From NCBI RefSeq assembly GCF_031846515.1, contig NZ_JAVRHO010000030.1:1-30150 (forward strand): a stretch of DNA of 30,150 bases, read 5' to 3'. Position 1 is the first letter of the stretch; every line of letters begins with the position of its first letter. Below are positions 7,619-16,372 of the stretch, piece after piece. This stretch comes from Autumnicola lenta. GTDB taxonomy: Bacteria > Bacteroidota > Bacteroidia > Flavobacteriales > Flavobacteriaceae. The notes under the pieces are model-generated. The model searched no databases and was not told the origin of the DNA. It was given only the letters and a program-made list of their open reading frames with translations. Both the position numbers and the translations under genes were made by a program.

Positions 7619-8227
7619 ATGAAAGACACCTACAAAAGCATCACAAAACCTTCTAACGAAGTACTGTTTAAAGACCGGAATTCAAAATTTTTTGGTTATG
7701 CTTTTCCCGTAAAGACTGAAGAAGAGATAAACATTCATCTGGAGGAATTAAAAACCAAACACCATAAAGCACGTCACTGGTGTTATGCGTGGCAATTGGG
7801 CAAGGAGGATTTTCATTATCGCGCAAACGACGACGGGGAGCCATCAAACTCGGCAGGAATGCCAATCTATGGACAAATTCAATCTTTTGAAGTCACTAAT
7901 ATCCTTATTGTGGTGGTGCGTTATTTTGGCGGAGTAAAACTTGGTGTTGGCGGGTTGATTAACGCTTATAAGACCGCAGCGCAAATGGCTTTGGAAGCTT
8001 CTGAAATGATTATACGTAGTATAGACCGTGTTTTTCTGATAAAATTTGATTATCCTGAAATGAATGTGGTAATGCGGATGATCAAAGAAAATAACCTGAA
8101 TGTCATAGATCAAAAACTAGAACTGGATTGTAAGATAATTCTTTCGGTTAGAAAAAATGAAGCTGAACAAATTTGCGAAAAATTTAATTCTACATACAAA
8201 GTTGAAATAAAGGAACTCGTACTTTAA
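7619..8227 (+). CDS. YigZ/IMPACT family protein
   Basis: The 202-residue protein carries the UPF0029/IMPACT signature: DDGEPSNSAGMPI followed by VVRYFGGVKLGVGGLINAYK. The family is cytosolic and its biochemical role in bacteria is poorly defined; eukaryotic IMPACT regulates GCN2 in translation control. The ATG at 7619 is preferred because it begins the conserved MKDTYKSI segment. An in-frame TTG further upstream (7562) lies inside the transporter gene and would add 19 unlikely residues. The stop TAA overlaps the stop of the converging thioesterase gene in the tetramer TTAA. Confidence 0.92.
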   Translation: MKDTYKSITKPSNEVLFKDRNSKFFGYAFPVKTEEEINIHLEELKTKHHKARHWCYAWQLGKEDFHYRANDDGEPSNSAGMPIYGQIQSFEVTNILIVVVRYFGGVKLGVGGLINAYKTAAQMALEASEMIIRSIDRVFLIKFDYPEMNVVMRMIKENNLNVIDQKLELDCKIILSVRKNEAEQICEKFNSTYKVEIKELVL

Positions 8228-8622
8228 AGGCCTAATTTTTTAAGAATTTCTTCAGGACATTTTACCGGCCTTTTAGTCTCGGAATTCATAAAAACCAGGA
8301 CGGTATTTGCAGTTGTAACCAATTCTTCCTGCTCATTATAAATGGAATAGTCAAATGTGATTTTTACGCCGGGTTTTTCCTTTAGAAGGGTTTCTATTTT
8401 TAAATTTTCATCAAAGGTCGCGGACTTCAAAAACTTGAAAGAAATTTCGTAAACAGGCAGCATAATTCCGTTAGCTTCCATGCTTTTATAAGAGATGCCG
8501 AGCTCTGAAAGCCAGTCTATACGAGCTATTTCGAGATATTGAGCATAATTACCGTGATGCACCACACCCATTTGGTCGGTTTCTGCATAACGAACTTTAA
8601 CATGAGTAATATGGGATTTCAT
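8224..8622 (-). CDS. Acyl-CoA thioesterase, YbgC/4-hydroxybenzoyl-CoA thioesterase type
   Basis: A hot-dog fold thioesterase of 132 residues, which is the usual size. The active-site segment RYAETDQMGVVHHGNY places the catalytic Asp at residue 16, followed by the helix YLEIARIDWL. It hydrolyses acyl-CoA thioesters in the cytosol; in proteobacteria YbgC is linked to the Tol-Pal system, but no tol or pal gene is nearby here. It is monocistronic, converging with the YigZ gene and diverging from dnaA. Confidence 0.93.
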   Translation of the reverse strand: MKSHITHVKVRYAETDQMGVVHHGNYAQYLEIARIDWLSELGISYKSMEANGIMLPVYEISFKFLKSATFDENLKIETLLKEKPGVKITFDYSIYNEQEELVTTANTVLVFMNSETKRPVKCPEEILKKLGL

Positions 8623-8830
8623 AGTCTTATTTATAGTAAAATTGAATGAGGTTTTGTACTTTCAGAGTCAGAAAGAAGTATGCATAAATTTTTCTTAAAA
8701 TTCAACATCAAAAGGATTTTTTTTTCAGATAATTTGTTCACATATTTGTTCTGCCTAAGTACGGAAAGCCACGCTTCCCTGTACCACGAATTTGAACTTT
8801 CTACTAACCTATTAATAAGTCAAAATAAGC

Positions 8831-10258
8831 ATGTCGGAAACTGCGCAATCAGTTTGGAATAGCTGTCTAGCTTTTATCAAGGATAACATTACACCTCAGG
8901 CTTATAAAACCTGGTTTGAACCGATACAAGCTGTAAAACTTACCGATTGTGCTCTTAGCATTCAGGTACCTTCCAAATTTTTCTATGAATGGCTGGAAGA
9001 ACATTACGTTAAGTTGCTAAAAGTTTCCCTCACGCGGGAATTGGGTGAAAAAGCAAAACTGGTATATGTTATCAAGATGGAAAACACTTACGGTAACAAG
9101 TTGCCTTTTACTGAAAAAATTCCCAGTAGCCAGCGAAGCAACATGACTTCGCAGGAAGTAGATGTTCCTATTAAAAACAGGAATCCAGAGCTGAAAAATC
9201 CGTTTATCATTCCCGGAATTAGAAATGTGAAAATTGAATCTCAGCTAAACCCAAGCTATAGTTTCGATAATTTCCTGGAAGGCGATTCCAACAGGCTTGC
9301 GCGTTCTGCCGGAATGGCTGTTGCCAATAAGCCTGGAGGTACTTCTTTTAATCCGCTGTTGATCTTTGGAGGTGTTGGATTGGGAAAAACGCACCTGGCA
9401 CATGCTATTGGAGTTGAAATAAAAGATAAATATCCCGAGAAAACCGTTTTATATATTTCCGCAGAAAAATTTACCCAACAGTATATTGAGTCGGTTAAAA
9501 AGAATAACAGGAACGATTTTATTCATTTTTACCAGATTATAGATGTGCTGATCGTCGATGATATCCAGCTTCTCTCCGGAAAAGCAGGAACTCAGGATGT
9601 ATTTTTCCACATCTTTAACCATCTGCACCAAAATGGAAAGCAGGTGATCTTGACCAGTGATAAAGCTCCTGTGGATATGCAGGATATTGAACAACGACTT
9701 TTATCCAGGTTTAAATGGGGACTTTCTGCAGAACTTCAAAATCCTGATTTCGAAACCAGGGTTTCTATTATAAAAAATAAGCTTTATCGCGACGGCGTAG
9801 AAATGCCCGAAGATATTGTTGAGTTTCTTGCAAATAATATTAAAACGAATATTCGTGAATTAGAAGGTGCGATAATTTCCTTAATCGCCCACTCTTCCTT
9901 TAACAAGAAAGATATTACGTTGGATCTTGCTAAAAAGATCGTGGACAATTATGTAAAGAACACAAAGCGGGAAGTTTCTATAGATTATATTCAGAAAATA
10001 GTGAGTGATTACTTCCAGATGGATGTAGACACGCTACAGTCCAAAACCCGAAAAAGACATATTGTACAGGCAAGGCAAATCGCCATGTTTTTTGCTAAAA
10101 AGTTTACTAAAGCTTCTCTTGCCAGTATAGGCTCACAAATTGGGAGCAGAGATCATGCAACAGTACTTCACGCCTGCAAAACAGTAGATAACCTTGCCGC
10201 AACCGATAAGCAATTTAAGAAATTTGTTGAAGATTTAAATAAGAAGCTTACTATATAA
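8831..10258 (+). CDS. dnaA: Chromosomal replication initiator protein DnaA
   Basis: DnaA binds oriC as ATP-DnaA and opens the origin. The 475-residue protein has domain I (about 1-80, with WFEPI), a linker domain II, the AAA+ domain III with Walker A GGVGLGKT (180-187) and Walker B DVLIVDDIQ (238-246), sensor segments including SRFKWGL, and the domain IV DNA-binding signature SRDHATVLHA near the C-terminus. The ATG at 8831 follows an AT-rich leader. I looked for DnaA boxes on both sides: only one weak match (TTGTTCACA, 8734-8742) is seen, so oriC is probably not adjacent. The gene is followed by phosphatase and methylase genes, an order found in other flavobacteria. Confidence 0.98.
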   Translation: MSETAQSVWNSCLAFIKDNITPQAYKTWFEPIQAVKLTDCALSIQVPSKFFYEWLEEHYVKLLKVSLTRELGEKAKLVYVIKMENTYGNKLPFTEKIPSSQRSNMTSQEVDVPIKNRNPELKNPFIIPGIRNVKIESQLNPSYSFDNFLEGDSNRLARSAGMAVANKPGGTSFNPLLIFGGVGLGKTHLAHAIGVEIKDKYPEKTVLYISAEKFTQQYIESVKKNNRNDFIHFYQIIDVLIVDDIQLLSGKAGTQDVFFHIFNHLHQNGKQVILTSDKAPVDMQDIEQRLLSRFKWGLSAELQNPDFETRVSIIKNKLYRDGVEMPEDIVEFLANNIKTNIRELEGAIISLIAHSSFNKKDITLDLAKKIVDNYVKNTKREVSIDYIQKIVSDYFQMDVDTLQSKTRKRHIVQARQIAMFFAKKFTKASLASIGSQIGSRDHATVLHACKTVDNLAATDKQFKKFVEDLNKKLTI

Positions 10259-10322
10259 TCTTCTCCTAAAGCATAAACCGGATTTTTTTGGCTTTTGAAG
10301 AGATCTGAAAAAGAAAAGAAAA

Positions 10323-10784
10323 ATGAAAACCAAAATTTTGATGGTTTGCCTCGGCAATATTTGCAGATCACCCTTAGCTGAAGGAATTTTAAAAGCTAAA
10401 ACAGACCCTGAAAAGGTTTTTATAGATTCTGCAGGAACCGGAAGTTATCACGTAGGCGGCGCGCCTGATGACCGATCTATTGCTGTAGGAAGAAAGTACA
10501 GGGTCGATATTACCGACCAGAAGTGCAGGCAGTTTGATGTTTCAAATTTTGGAGAATTTGATCATATTTTCGTAATGGATAATGCCAATTATCGGGATAT
10601 CCTTTCTCTTACTGAAAACCAGGACGATAAAGAAAAAGTACAACTTATCCTGAACGAAATCTTTCCCGGTGAGAATGTAGATGTCCCGGATCCTTACCAT
10701 GGAGGTGACGAAGGTTTTGAAAACGTTTATAAAATGCTGGAAGAAGCTTGTGAAAGTATAGCCCGCCGCCTGGATTTAAAATAA
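10323..10784 (+). CDS. Low molecular weight protein-tyrosine phosphatase
   Basis: The 153-residue protein has the P-loop CX5R signature CLGNICR (Cys9-Arg15) followed by Ser-Pro, and the general-acid motif DPYHGG with Asp123. It removes phosphate from protein tyrosines, or acts as an arsenate reductase-like enzyme in some relatives; the DPYH motif favours the phosphatase. It is cytosolic. No tyrosine kinase gene of the Wzc type is visible nearby. It lies 64 bp after dnaA and 1 bp before the RsmI-like gene, likely one transcript. Confidence 0.95.
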   Translation: MKTKILMVCLGNICRSPLAEGILKAKTDPEKVFIDSAGTGSYHVGGAPDDRSIAVGRKYRVDITDQKCRQFDVSNFGEFDHIFVMDNANYRDILSLTENQDDKEKVQLILNEIFPGENVDVPDPYHGGDEGFENVYKMLEEACESIARRLDLK

Positions 10785-10785
10785 T

Positions 10786-11517
10786 ATGCCTGACTCTTCA
10801 TTTAAATATCGCGGGAAACTATATATGATCCCGACAACTCTTGGGGATTCCAATCCTTTGGATGTGCTTCCTCTTCATATTAAAAAGATTATTGAAGAAA
10901 CAGACGAATATATTGTAGAAAATGAAAAGACAGCCCGAAGGGCAATCAAAAAAATAGTTGCTGGTAAGAGTCAGCAGTCTTTGAAGCTACATTTGCTCAA
11001 TAAGTTTACAGAAGTATCTGCATTACCGTCATACCTGAAAGCCTGTAAAGAAGGACAAAATGTTGGTTTAATGAGTGAAGCCGGATGTCCCGGCGTAGCA
11101 GATCCCGGAGCTGAAATGGTGAAACTGGCCCACGAAGAAAACATTCAGGTGGTACCGCTGGTTGGCCCCTCCTCTATTCTCCTTGCTTTAATGGGAAGCG
11201 GCATGAACGGACAGGGATTTACTTTTCACGGTTACTTACCTATTGATAAAAAGGAGCGTAAACACGAACTGAAGAACCTGGAGCGGATTTCTGCAGAAAG
11301 GAATCAGGCGCAAATTTTTATTGAAACTCCTTATCGCAATAATAAACTACTGGAAGATATGCAGCAAAACCTGCATCCCGGTACGAGGCTGTGCATTGCC
11401 TGTGACCTTACCCTTCAATCTGAATATATATTAACCAAGGCAGTGGAAGATTGGTCCAAAACAAAAGTGGACCTCCATAAGAGGCCCACTATTTTTATTA
11501 TTCAAAAGGATTTCTAG
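10786..11517 (+). CDS. SAM-dependent methyltransferase, RsmI-like (tetrapyrrole methylase fold)
   Basis: The protein (243 residues) belongs to the tetrapyrrole-methylase superfamily, close to RsmI, which 2'-O-methylates C1402 of 16S rRNA. The clear segment is MSEAGCPGVADPGAEMV followed by VPLVGPSSILLALMGSG, the SAM-binding half, then FHGYLP. It is shorter than classical RsmI (about 280 residues), and the N-terminal EDTR-type motif of RsmI is replaced by VENEKTAR. Flavobacteria usually have this paralogue next to dnaA, so it may modify another target. The stop TAG overlaps that of the converging gene in the palindrome CTAG. Confidence 0.85.
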   Translation: MPDSSFKYRGKLYMIPTTLGDSNPLDVLPLHIKKIIEETDEYIVENEKTARRAIKKIVAGKSQQSLKLHLLNKFTEVSALPSYLKACKEGQNVGLMSEAGCPGVADPGAEMVKLAHEENIQVVPLVGPSSILLALMGSGMNGQGFTFHGYLPIDKKERKHELKNLERISAERNQAQIFIETPYRNNKLLEDMQQNLHPGTRLCIACDLTLQSEYILTKAVEDWSKTKVDLHKRPTIFIIQKDF

Positions 11518-12182
11518 GCGGTTGGTAAAACTGCCTTTGCTCTCTTTTCCGGGTGGATAAAAGAAGTATCGTATCCTCCGAATTTTTTCATATAATTTTT
11601 AATACTTGTACCAAAGGCATCGCTAAAAGCGTGAGCTCCCCAACTTCTAAGGTATTTTTTTACGCTGCCTGGACCGGCCAGATGCGCAGCCGCAAGGATT
11701 CCCGATTCGGTTACCTCTACACCATTAATAACTTTACCTTCAAATCTCTTAATATCACGAATTAAGATCCATTTATTTCTGGAAGCATTTGCGTAAAAAG
11801 CAGCCTCCTGAAGTGCAGGGGAATTCATAAACTCCTGAGTGTTATAAATACCAATAAGATCCAGTGTTCCTTTCCCAAACTGGTACTTGCCCATATAACC
11901 GTATTCGTTGACGGACTTATAATTGCTTCGGGATTCTTTAAATCCCAATGCTTCTTTAAATCCCAGGTAGGATTTCCCTAATTTTGGCAGGTTTGCCAAA
12001 TGAACCTCTTCAAATGCTTCGTCTTCCAGCAATGGCTCAACTGTGTAATCCAGTTCCAGGTTTGCAGTGGAAAAACTTTCCAGGTCCAGCTTAGCTGCAT
12101 CCTTGGTAGAAAAACTGAAAAACATAGTACCTGCAATTGCCGGTAAAATTGAAATTTTCGCGATTTTCTTTCTTTTTTGCAT
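11514..12182 (-). CDS. Secreted lysozyme/transglycosylase-like protein
   Basis: The 222-residue protein has a basic N-terminus and a hydrophobic stretch (residues 9-24) compatible with a signal peptide, an acidic linker (about 28-62) and a C-terminal domain resembling soluble lytic transglycosylases. The segment GFKEALGFKESRSNY contains a Glu in the ES context of the catalytic site, and GYMGKYQFGKGTL resembles the GAxGLxQF-like second motif. AAHLAGPGSVKKYL fits the third. It probably cleaves or binds peptidoglycan in the periplasm. Catalytic activity is an inference from motif position. It stands downstream of mltG, another wall-cleaving enzyme, after a 212-bp spacer that probably carries its own promoter. 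Confidence 0.72.
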   Translation of the reverse strand: MQKRKKIAKISILPAIAGTMFFSFSTKDAAKLDLESFSTANLELDYTVEPLLEDEAFEEVHLANLPKLGKSYLGFKEALGFKESRSNYKSVNEYGYMGKYQFGKGTLDLIGIYNTQEFMNSPALQEAAFYANASRNKWILIRDIKRFEGKVINGVEVTESGILAAAHLAGPGSVKKYLRSWGAHAFSDAFGTSIKNYMKKFGGYDTSFIHPEKRAKAVLPTA

Positions 12183-12394
12183 AATATTTTATTTCTGAAG
12201 AGTTAATGGCTTTGGACTGGAAATAGCCCAAAATGCCCCCTTCAATTTTGCGCTGCGAATGTACAACAATTTTTATTAATTTGATACACAAGTAGTTAAC
12301 GTAAGATTAAATGCACCGGGAGTTTAACAAACAAATAGCTTTGAAGAGGAGTAAGCCTTATAGGTATGTTAAAGAAATCCAGCCAAAATCAAGA
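12183..12394 (-). promoter_or_regulatory. Spacer with probable promoter of the lysozyme-like gene
   Basis: The spacer has no ORF of note. On the minus strand TACATTCG (12256-12263) matches seven of eight positions of the TAnnTTTG -7 element and lies about 75 bp before the start codon. The nearest upstream TTG is 25 bp away, outside the usual 17-23 bp. No terminator hairpin for the mltG operon is obvious here. Confidence 0.35.
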
Positions 12395-13438
12395 TTATCT
12401 CCTAATTCCCTGCTTGTTAATCCACCTTACATAATCCCTTTTATTGCGATTATGCTGTGCTAATGTTTCTGCAAACTTATGGTAGCCGAAGTTTTCCACA
12501 TCTGCCACAAAAAAGAAGTAGTCATGATCCTGATAATTCAGAACAGCATCTATAGATGAAATATCAGGCATTGTTATTGGCCCCGGAGGAATTTCTTTAT
12601 ATAAATAAGTATTATAAGGAGAATCCAGTTTCAGGTCTTTATAAAGGACACGCTTTATAATGGTGTCGAATTTCTGACTTTCATCTTTAATAGCATAAAT
12701 AACGGTAGGATCTGCATCGAGTTTCCAGCCGTTTTTGTAGCGATTCATATAAACCCCTGCTACTTTCGGTCGTTCGTCTACTTTAGCCGTTTCTTTCTGA
12801 ACTATGGAAGCTAATACCATCACCTGAGATGGGGTCAGATTTATTTCTTCGGCTTTTTTTAACCGCTCTTCTGTCCAAAACCTGTTATACTCCTGCTGCA
12901 TCCTCTTTCTAAATTCTTCAGCGGAAGTGTTCCAGTAAAATTCGTATTGATTTGGAATGTACAAAGACAATGCCTCCCTTTCGGACATGTTATTTTCAGC
13001 TAAAAACTGCTGATCCTTCATGGCCTGAAGTAATTCTAAACTATCTGCTTCTATTTGCTTTGAAACCCTTCCCGCCAGATTTTCCAGTCGCTCCTGATTA
13101 TTAAACCGTACTTTTACCGGTGTATTCCCACTGCGCAGCACATTCACAATTTGATTATTGTTCATGTTCCTTTTCAGAATGTAGCGGCCGGGACGGATAT
13201 TTGATTTATATCCTTTCTTTTCGGCTACCATTTCAAAAGATTCTGTATTCTTCAGCAAAGGCTCGATACTATCCAGTACGGTGTTGTAGCCGGCTCCTGT
13301 GGGAATGTACATCACAGCCTGTTCTTCAGAAAAATCTGTATTTGGAGAAAACACGCTAGTGTAGGCATAGTAGCCAATACCTGAAAGAACAACTATAAGT
13401 ACTATAGCTAAGACCAGTATTATAGATTTTTTAGACAT
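12395..13438 (-). CDS. mltG: Endolytic murein transglycosylase MltG
   Basis: MltG cuts nascent glycan strands in the periplasm and helps set their length. The 347-residue protein has one N-terminal membrane anchor (about residues 5-28), a LysM-like region (about 40-110) and the YceG catalytic domain. The catalytic Glu is Glu216 in ASIVQKET, at a position almost identical to E. coli MltG, and the downstream YNTYLYKEIPPGPI segment is the family signature. The start ATG overlaps the stop of the upstream acetyltransferase by 8 bp, so dapF-GNAT-mltG form an operon. Confidence 0.96.
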   Translation of the reverse strand: MSKKSIILVLAIVLIVVLSGIGYYAYTSVFSPNTDFSEEQAVMYIPTGAGYNTVLDSIEPLLKNTESFEMVAEKKGYKSNIRPGRYILKRNMNNNQIVNVLRSGNTPVKVRFNNQERLENLAGRVSKQIEADSLELLQAMKDQQFLAENNMSEREALSLYIPNQYEFYWNTSAEEFRKRMQQEYNRFWTEERLKKAEEINLTPSQVMVLASIVQKETAKVDERPKVAGVYMNRYKNGWKLDADPTVIYAIKDESQKFDTIIKRVLYKDLKLDSPYNTYLYKEIPPGPITMPDISSIDAVLNYQDHDYFFFVADVENFGYHKFAETLAQHNRNKRDYVRWINKQGIRR

Positions 13439-13958
13439 TGTTTATAAGTTGATACAAGATTTCATCTTTAAAGCTGCCGTTAATAAAATTCCATTCCTTT
13501 TTAACTCCTACTTTTCTAAAGCCTTTTTTTTCAAAAAGTTTAAGGCTGGCGAGATTTCCATCGGTAACATTAGCATAAACCTGGTGCAGTGCAAGGTGCT
13601 TAAAGCAGTAGTTACATATTAAAGAAAGACTCTCTGCTCCATAACCCTTCCCGCGATCGGTAGCTTCAGAAATTAGAATTCCTATAGCTGCTCTACGGTC
13701 TTTTGGCTCCAGATCAAAAATATCTATTAAGCCTATAGCTTTATGCTGAATGTTGCAAATTACTAGCCGTAATTGCCTGTAATCATAAATATCGCGGTGT
13801 GCATTTTCCAGGTATTTTTTTATCATAAACCGGGAATAAGGGACTTGCGTAGCACTAATCTCCCAAAAATCCTCTGTGTTTTCGAGCTCATGTACAAAAT
13901 CCAGATCTTCCGGCTCCAACGCTCTTAAATAAACTTTATCTCCCTCCAGCGTTAGCAT
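13431..13958 (-). CDS. GNAT family N-acetyltransferase, RimJ/RimL-like
   Basis: The 175-residue protein has the RimL-type layout: VYLRALEPEDLDFVHELEN at the start, an RGKGYG acetyl-CoA-binding loop near residues 112-117 and NLASLKLFEKKGFRKVG near the end. It acetylates an amine, possibly a protein N-terminus or a small molecule; the target is unknown. It overlaps dapF by 7 bp upstream and mltG by 8 bp downstream, which points to translational coupling and to a role that is at least co-expressed with wall precursor synthesis. Confidence 0.9.
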   Translation of the reverse strand: MLTLEGDKVYLRALEPEDLDFVHELENTEDFWEISATQVPYSRFMIKKYLENAHRDIYDYRQLRLVICNIQHKAIGLIDIFDLEPKDRRAAIGILISEATDRGKGYGAESLSLICNYCFKHLALHQVYANVTDGNLASLKLFEKKGFRKVGVKKEWNFINGSFKDEILYQLINNV

Positions 13959-14743
13959 TCGATTTGCCCTTTAAAAACCTGTTCTGCCGGTCCGGTCAGC
14001 CAGATATTTTCATAATTATCGTCCCCTCCTTTTTCAAAGGAAACAGAAAGTTCTCCACCGGAAACAATAAGCTTTACTGTACTACCTGTGGTTCTGCCAG
14101 TAGCGTTCGCAGCTATAGCTACAGCAGTAACTCCCGTTCCACAAGACAAAGTCTCATCTTCTACTCCCCGCTCATACGTGCGCACCAGGAAAGTATCTTT
14201 TTCCTGAGCTTCAACAAAATTTACATTTGTCCCGCCATTAGTCACATAGACATCAGAATATCTTATTGCGGCACCTTCCTCCTTAACCTTAAGGTCTTTT
14301 ACGTTTTTGGTAAAGACAATATGGTGTGGCGAACCTGTATCTAAAAAGGAAACGTTTCCAAACTTCCTGATTTCGTTTACATTTTGCATCTGAAGGCTCA
14401 CTTCACCATCCTTGACCGTAGCTTTATGTGGACCATCTATTGCGGTAAAAACAGCCTCATTTTCTATAACACCAAGAAATCTGGCAAAAGCTACGAGGCA
14501 CCTCCCGCCATTACCACACATACTACTTTCGTTACCATCGGAATTAAAGTAAACCATTTTAAAGTCATCACCTTTCACATCAGGATTTTCAAGAAGAATT
14601 AATCCGTCAGCTCCTATGCCAAATTTACGATCGCAAAGCCTCTTTATAAGTTTGGTATCTTTTTTGAAAAGTATTTTCTGACGATTATCAATCATCACAA
14701 AATCATTACCGGTGCCTTGATATTTATAAAACTGGATTTTCAT
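13952..14743 (-). CDS. dapF: Diaminopimelate epimerase DapF
   Basis: DapF converts LL- to meso-diaminopimelate, the last step before lysine and the peptidoglycan cross-linking residue. The 263-residue protein has both catalytic cysteines in their motifs: Cys76 in MCGNGGRC and Cys201 in LSCGTGVTA, each starting one of the two pseudo-symmetric domains. The N-terminal YQGTGNDFVMID is also typical. It is the first gene of the dapF-GNAT-mltG operon, so precursor synthesis and glycan cleavage are co-transcribed. The start ATG is 138 bp from the divergent protease gene. Confidence 0.98.
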   Translation of the reverse strand: MKIQFYKYQGTGNDFVMIDNRQKILFKKDTKLIKRLCDRKFGIGADGLILLENPDVKGDDFKMVYFNSDGNESSMCGNGGRCLVAFARFLGVIENEAVFTAIDGPHKATVKDGEVSLQMQNVNEIRKFGNVSFLDTGSPHHIVFTKNVKDLKVKEEGAAIRYSDVYVTNGGTNVNFVEAQEKDTFLVRTYERGVEDETLSCGTGVTAVAIAANATGRTTGSTVKLIVSGGELSVSFEKGGDDNYENIWLTGPAEQVFKGQIEC

Positions 14744-14764
14744 AATCTTATTTTAAAACGGGCA

Positions 14765-14772
14765 CAAATATA
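14765..14772 (-). promoter_or_regulatory. Probable -7 element of the dapF operon promoter
   Basis: On the minus strand the bases read TATATTTG, an exact TAnnTTTG match, ending 21 bp before the dapF ATG. That spacing would give a short leader of about 15 nt. No clear TTG is found at the expected -33 distance. Confidence 0.4.
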
Positions 14773-14881
14773 CAATAAACCGTAAGATTTCATGTGGCGT
14801 TAAAGGATCGTTAAAGCTGAAAAGCAAGCACACTAAAAATTTTATTTTAATCGTTTAATTAACAAATACATTATCAGAAAT

Positions 14882-16291
14882 ATGAAAAAATTAGCAAGTT
14901 TACTCATTGTTTCTGTTTTAGGAGGAGCCCTTACTTTAGGCAGTTACAAATTATTTCTTGAAGAAGAAGAAATTTCATCTAACTTTACACTTCCTTCTAC
15001 AGAAGAGACCAGTAACTTTATTCCGGCAAATTATGCAGAAAACAGAAGTTATGGAACTAACGCCGACTTCACCGAAGCAGCAGAAAAAACCGTTCATGCA
15101 GTAGTACATGTGAAAAACATGGCAGTTTTTAACGGAGCAAGAAATCCGTTTGAATTTTACTACGGAGGAGGCAGAAGTGAAGGAAAGGCCGTTCAGGGAG
15201 CAGGATCTGGAGTTATAATTACTCCTGACGGATATATAGTGACTAACAATCATGTTATTGAAGGAGCAAGCGAACTTGAAGTTACCCTTAATAATAACCA
15301 GACTTATACGGCAGAAGTTATAGGAACAGATAAGGCATCAGATATTGCCCTTTTAAAAGTAGATGCTGAAAATCTGGAATATATACCGTTTGGCAACTCC
15401 AACAATGTAAAACTGGGAGAATGGGTATTGGCTGTAGGAAACCCTTTTAATTTGAAGTCCACTGTGACTGCCGGCATTGTAAGTGCTAAAGCAAGGGATC
15501 TTAACCCTGCAGATGCCATTCCCCAATCCTTTATACAAACAGATGCCGCAATAAATCCCGGAAACAGCGGGGGTGCATTGGTGAATATAAACGGCGAATT
15601 AATCGGAATTAACACCGCGATTACCTCAAAAACCGGTAGTTATGTTGGGTACGCCTTTGCTGTTCCTTCTAATAATGCCCGAAAGATCGTTGAAGATATT
15701 ATGGAATATGGCGATGTTCAACAAGGAATATTGGGTATTAAAGGAGGAAGCGTTACTCCACGTGCCGTCAAAGAATTAAGTCTTAATACCACTCAGGGGG
15801 TTTACGTAGCAGTAGTTAGTCCTGGCAGTGGTGCTGAAAACGCAGGAATTAAAGAAAATGATATTATCAGGAAGATAGATAACATTCAGATCAATAAATT
15901 CTCTGACCTTACCGGGTATATTAGTTCTAAGCGTCCTAATGATGAGGTAGCAGTGACTTTTTTAAGAGATGGCCGGGAGCGGGAAGTAACTGTAACCCTT
16001 ACAAAATATGAGTCATATAGGATTAAGTCCATTGGCCTTGAAGTAGCCAACGCATCTAAAGAAGAGTTGCGCGGGTACAATATTGAGTATGGAGTAAAAA
16101 TAAACCAGATCTTAAGGAACGATCTTCCTGCAGATGAGTTGGCCGGAAACATTATTACGGAAATTAACAATGAAGAAGTCCGTAATATCCAGGATGTCGA
16201 AAGAATAATTGAAGGAAAAAGAAGTTCAGACCCGGTTGTGGTAACCTTTATTGACGGAAATGGGGAAAAACAAAGGGTCGTTTGGAGATAA
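14882..16291 (+). CDS. Do/HtrA family serine protease with two PDZ domains
   Basis: A periplasmic quality-control protease of 469 residues. It has an N-terminal hydrophobic signal/anchor (about 4-22), then the trypsin-like domain with catalytic His124 (TNNHVIEG), Asp154 (ASDIALLKVD) and Ser229 (NPGNSGGAL), and two C-terminal PDZ domains (about 275-370 and 385-465), as in DegP/DegQ. The first PDZ has a recognisable ...GVYVAVVSPGSGAENAGIKEND segment. It is divergent from dapF and followed by a strong terminator, so probably monocistronic. Stress regulation is likely from the family but no specific operator is visible in the 138-bp upstream gap. Confidence 0.96.
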   Translation: MKKLASLLIVSVLGGALTLGSYKLFLEEEEISSNFTLPSTEETSNFIPANYAENRSYGTNADFTEAAEKTVHAVVHVKNMAVFNGARNPFEFYYGGGRSEGKAVQGAGSGVIITPDGYIVTNNHVIEGASELEVTLNNNQTYTAEVIGTDKASDIALLKVDAENLEYIPFGNSNNVKLGEWVLAVGNPFNLKSTVTAGIVSAKARDLNPADAIPQSFIQTDAAINPGNSGGALVNINGELIGINTAITSKTGSYVGYAFAVPSNNARKIVEDIMEYGDVQQGILGIKGGSVTPRAVKELSLNTTQGVYVAVVSPGSGAENAGIKENDIIRKIDNIQINKFSDLTGYISSKRPNDEVAVTFLRDGREREVTVTLTKYESYRIKSIGLEVANASKEELRGYNIEYGVKINQILRNDLPADELAGNIITEINNEEVRNIQDVERIIEGKRSSDPVVVTFIDGNGEKQRVVWR

Positions 16292-16314
16292 AAGTTTTCA
16301 GATAGAAAAATTAC

Positions 16315-16342
16315 AGCTCTCTTTTAAAAGGGAGCTTTTTTT
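16315..16342 (+). terminator. Intrinsic terminator after the Do protease gene
   Basis: The arms AGCTCTC and GGGAGCT pair (one U-G wobble) around an A/T-rich loop that can also pair, and a run of seven to eight T follows directly. It lies 24 bp after the stop codon. Confidence 0.8.
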
Positions 16343-16372
16343 GTACTCTTTTTTATAGTGCTCCAGGAGATC

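Noticed and set aside
8623..8830. Possible oriC next to dnaA
   Set aside because: Only one weak DnaA-box-like TTGTTCACA is visible and there is no box cluster here or in the 64 bp after dnaA, so an origin is not supported.
8680..8862. A 60-codon plus-strand ORF before dnaA
   Set aside because: It overlaps the dnaA start in another frame, has Phe/Lys-rich AT-driven composition and no recognisable motif; the dnaA leader explains the region better.
12395..14743. dapF-GNAT-mltG considered as a new wall-modification system
   Set aside because: dapF and mltG are ordinary housekeeping enzymes with all catalytic residues, and the GNAT protein is a common RimL-like type; only their co-transcription is notable.
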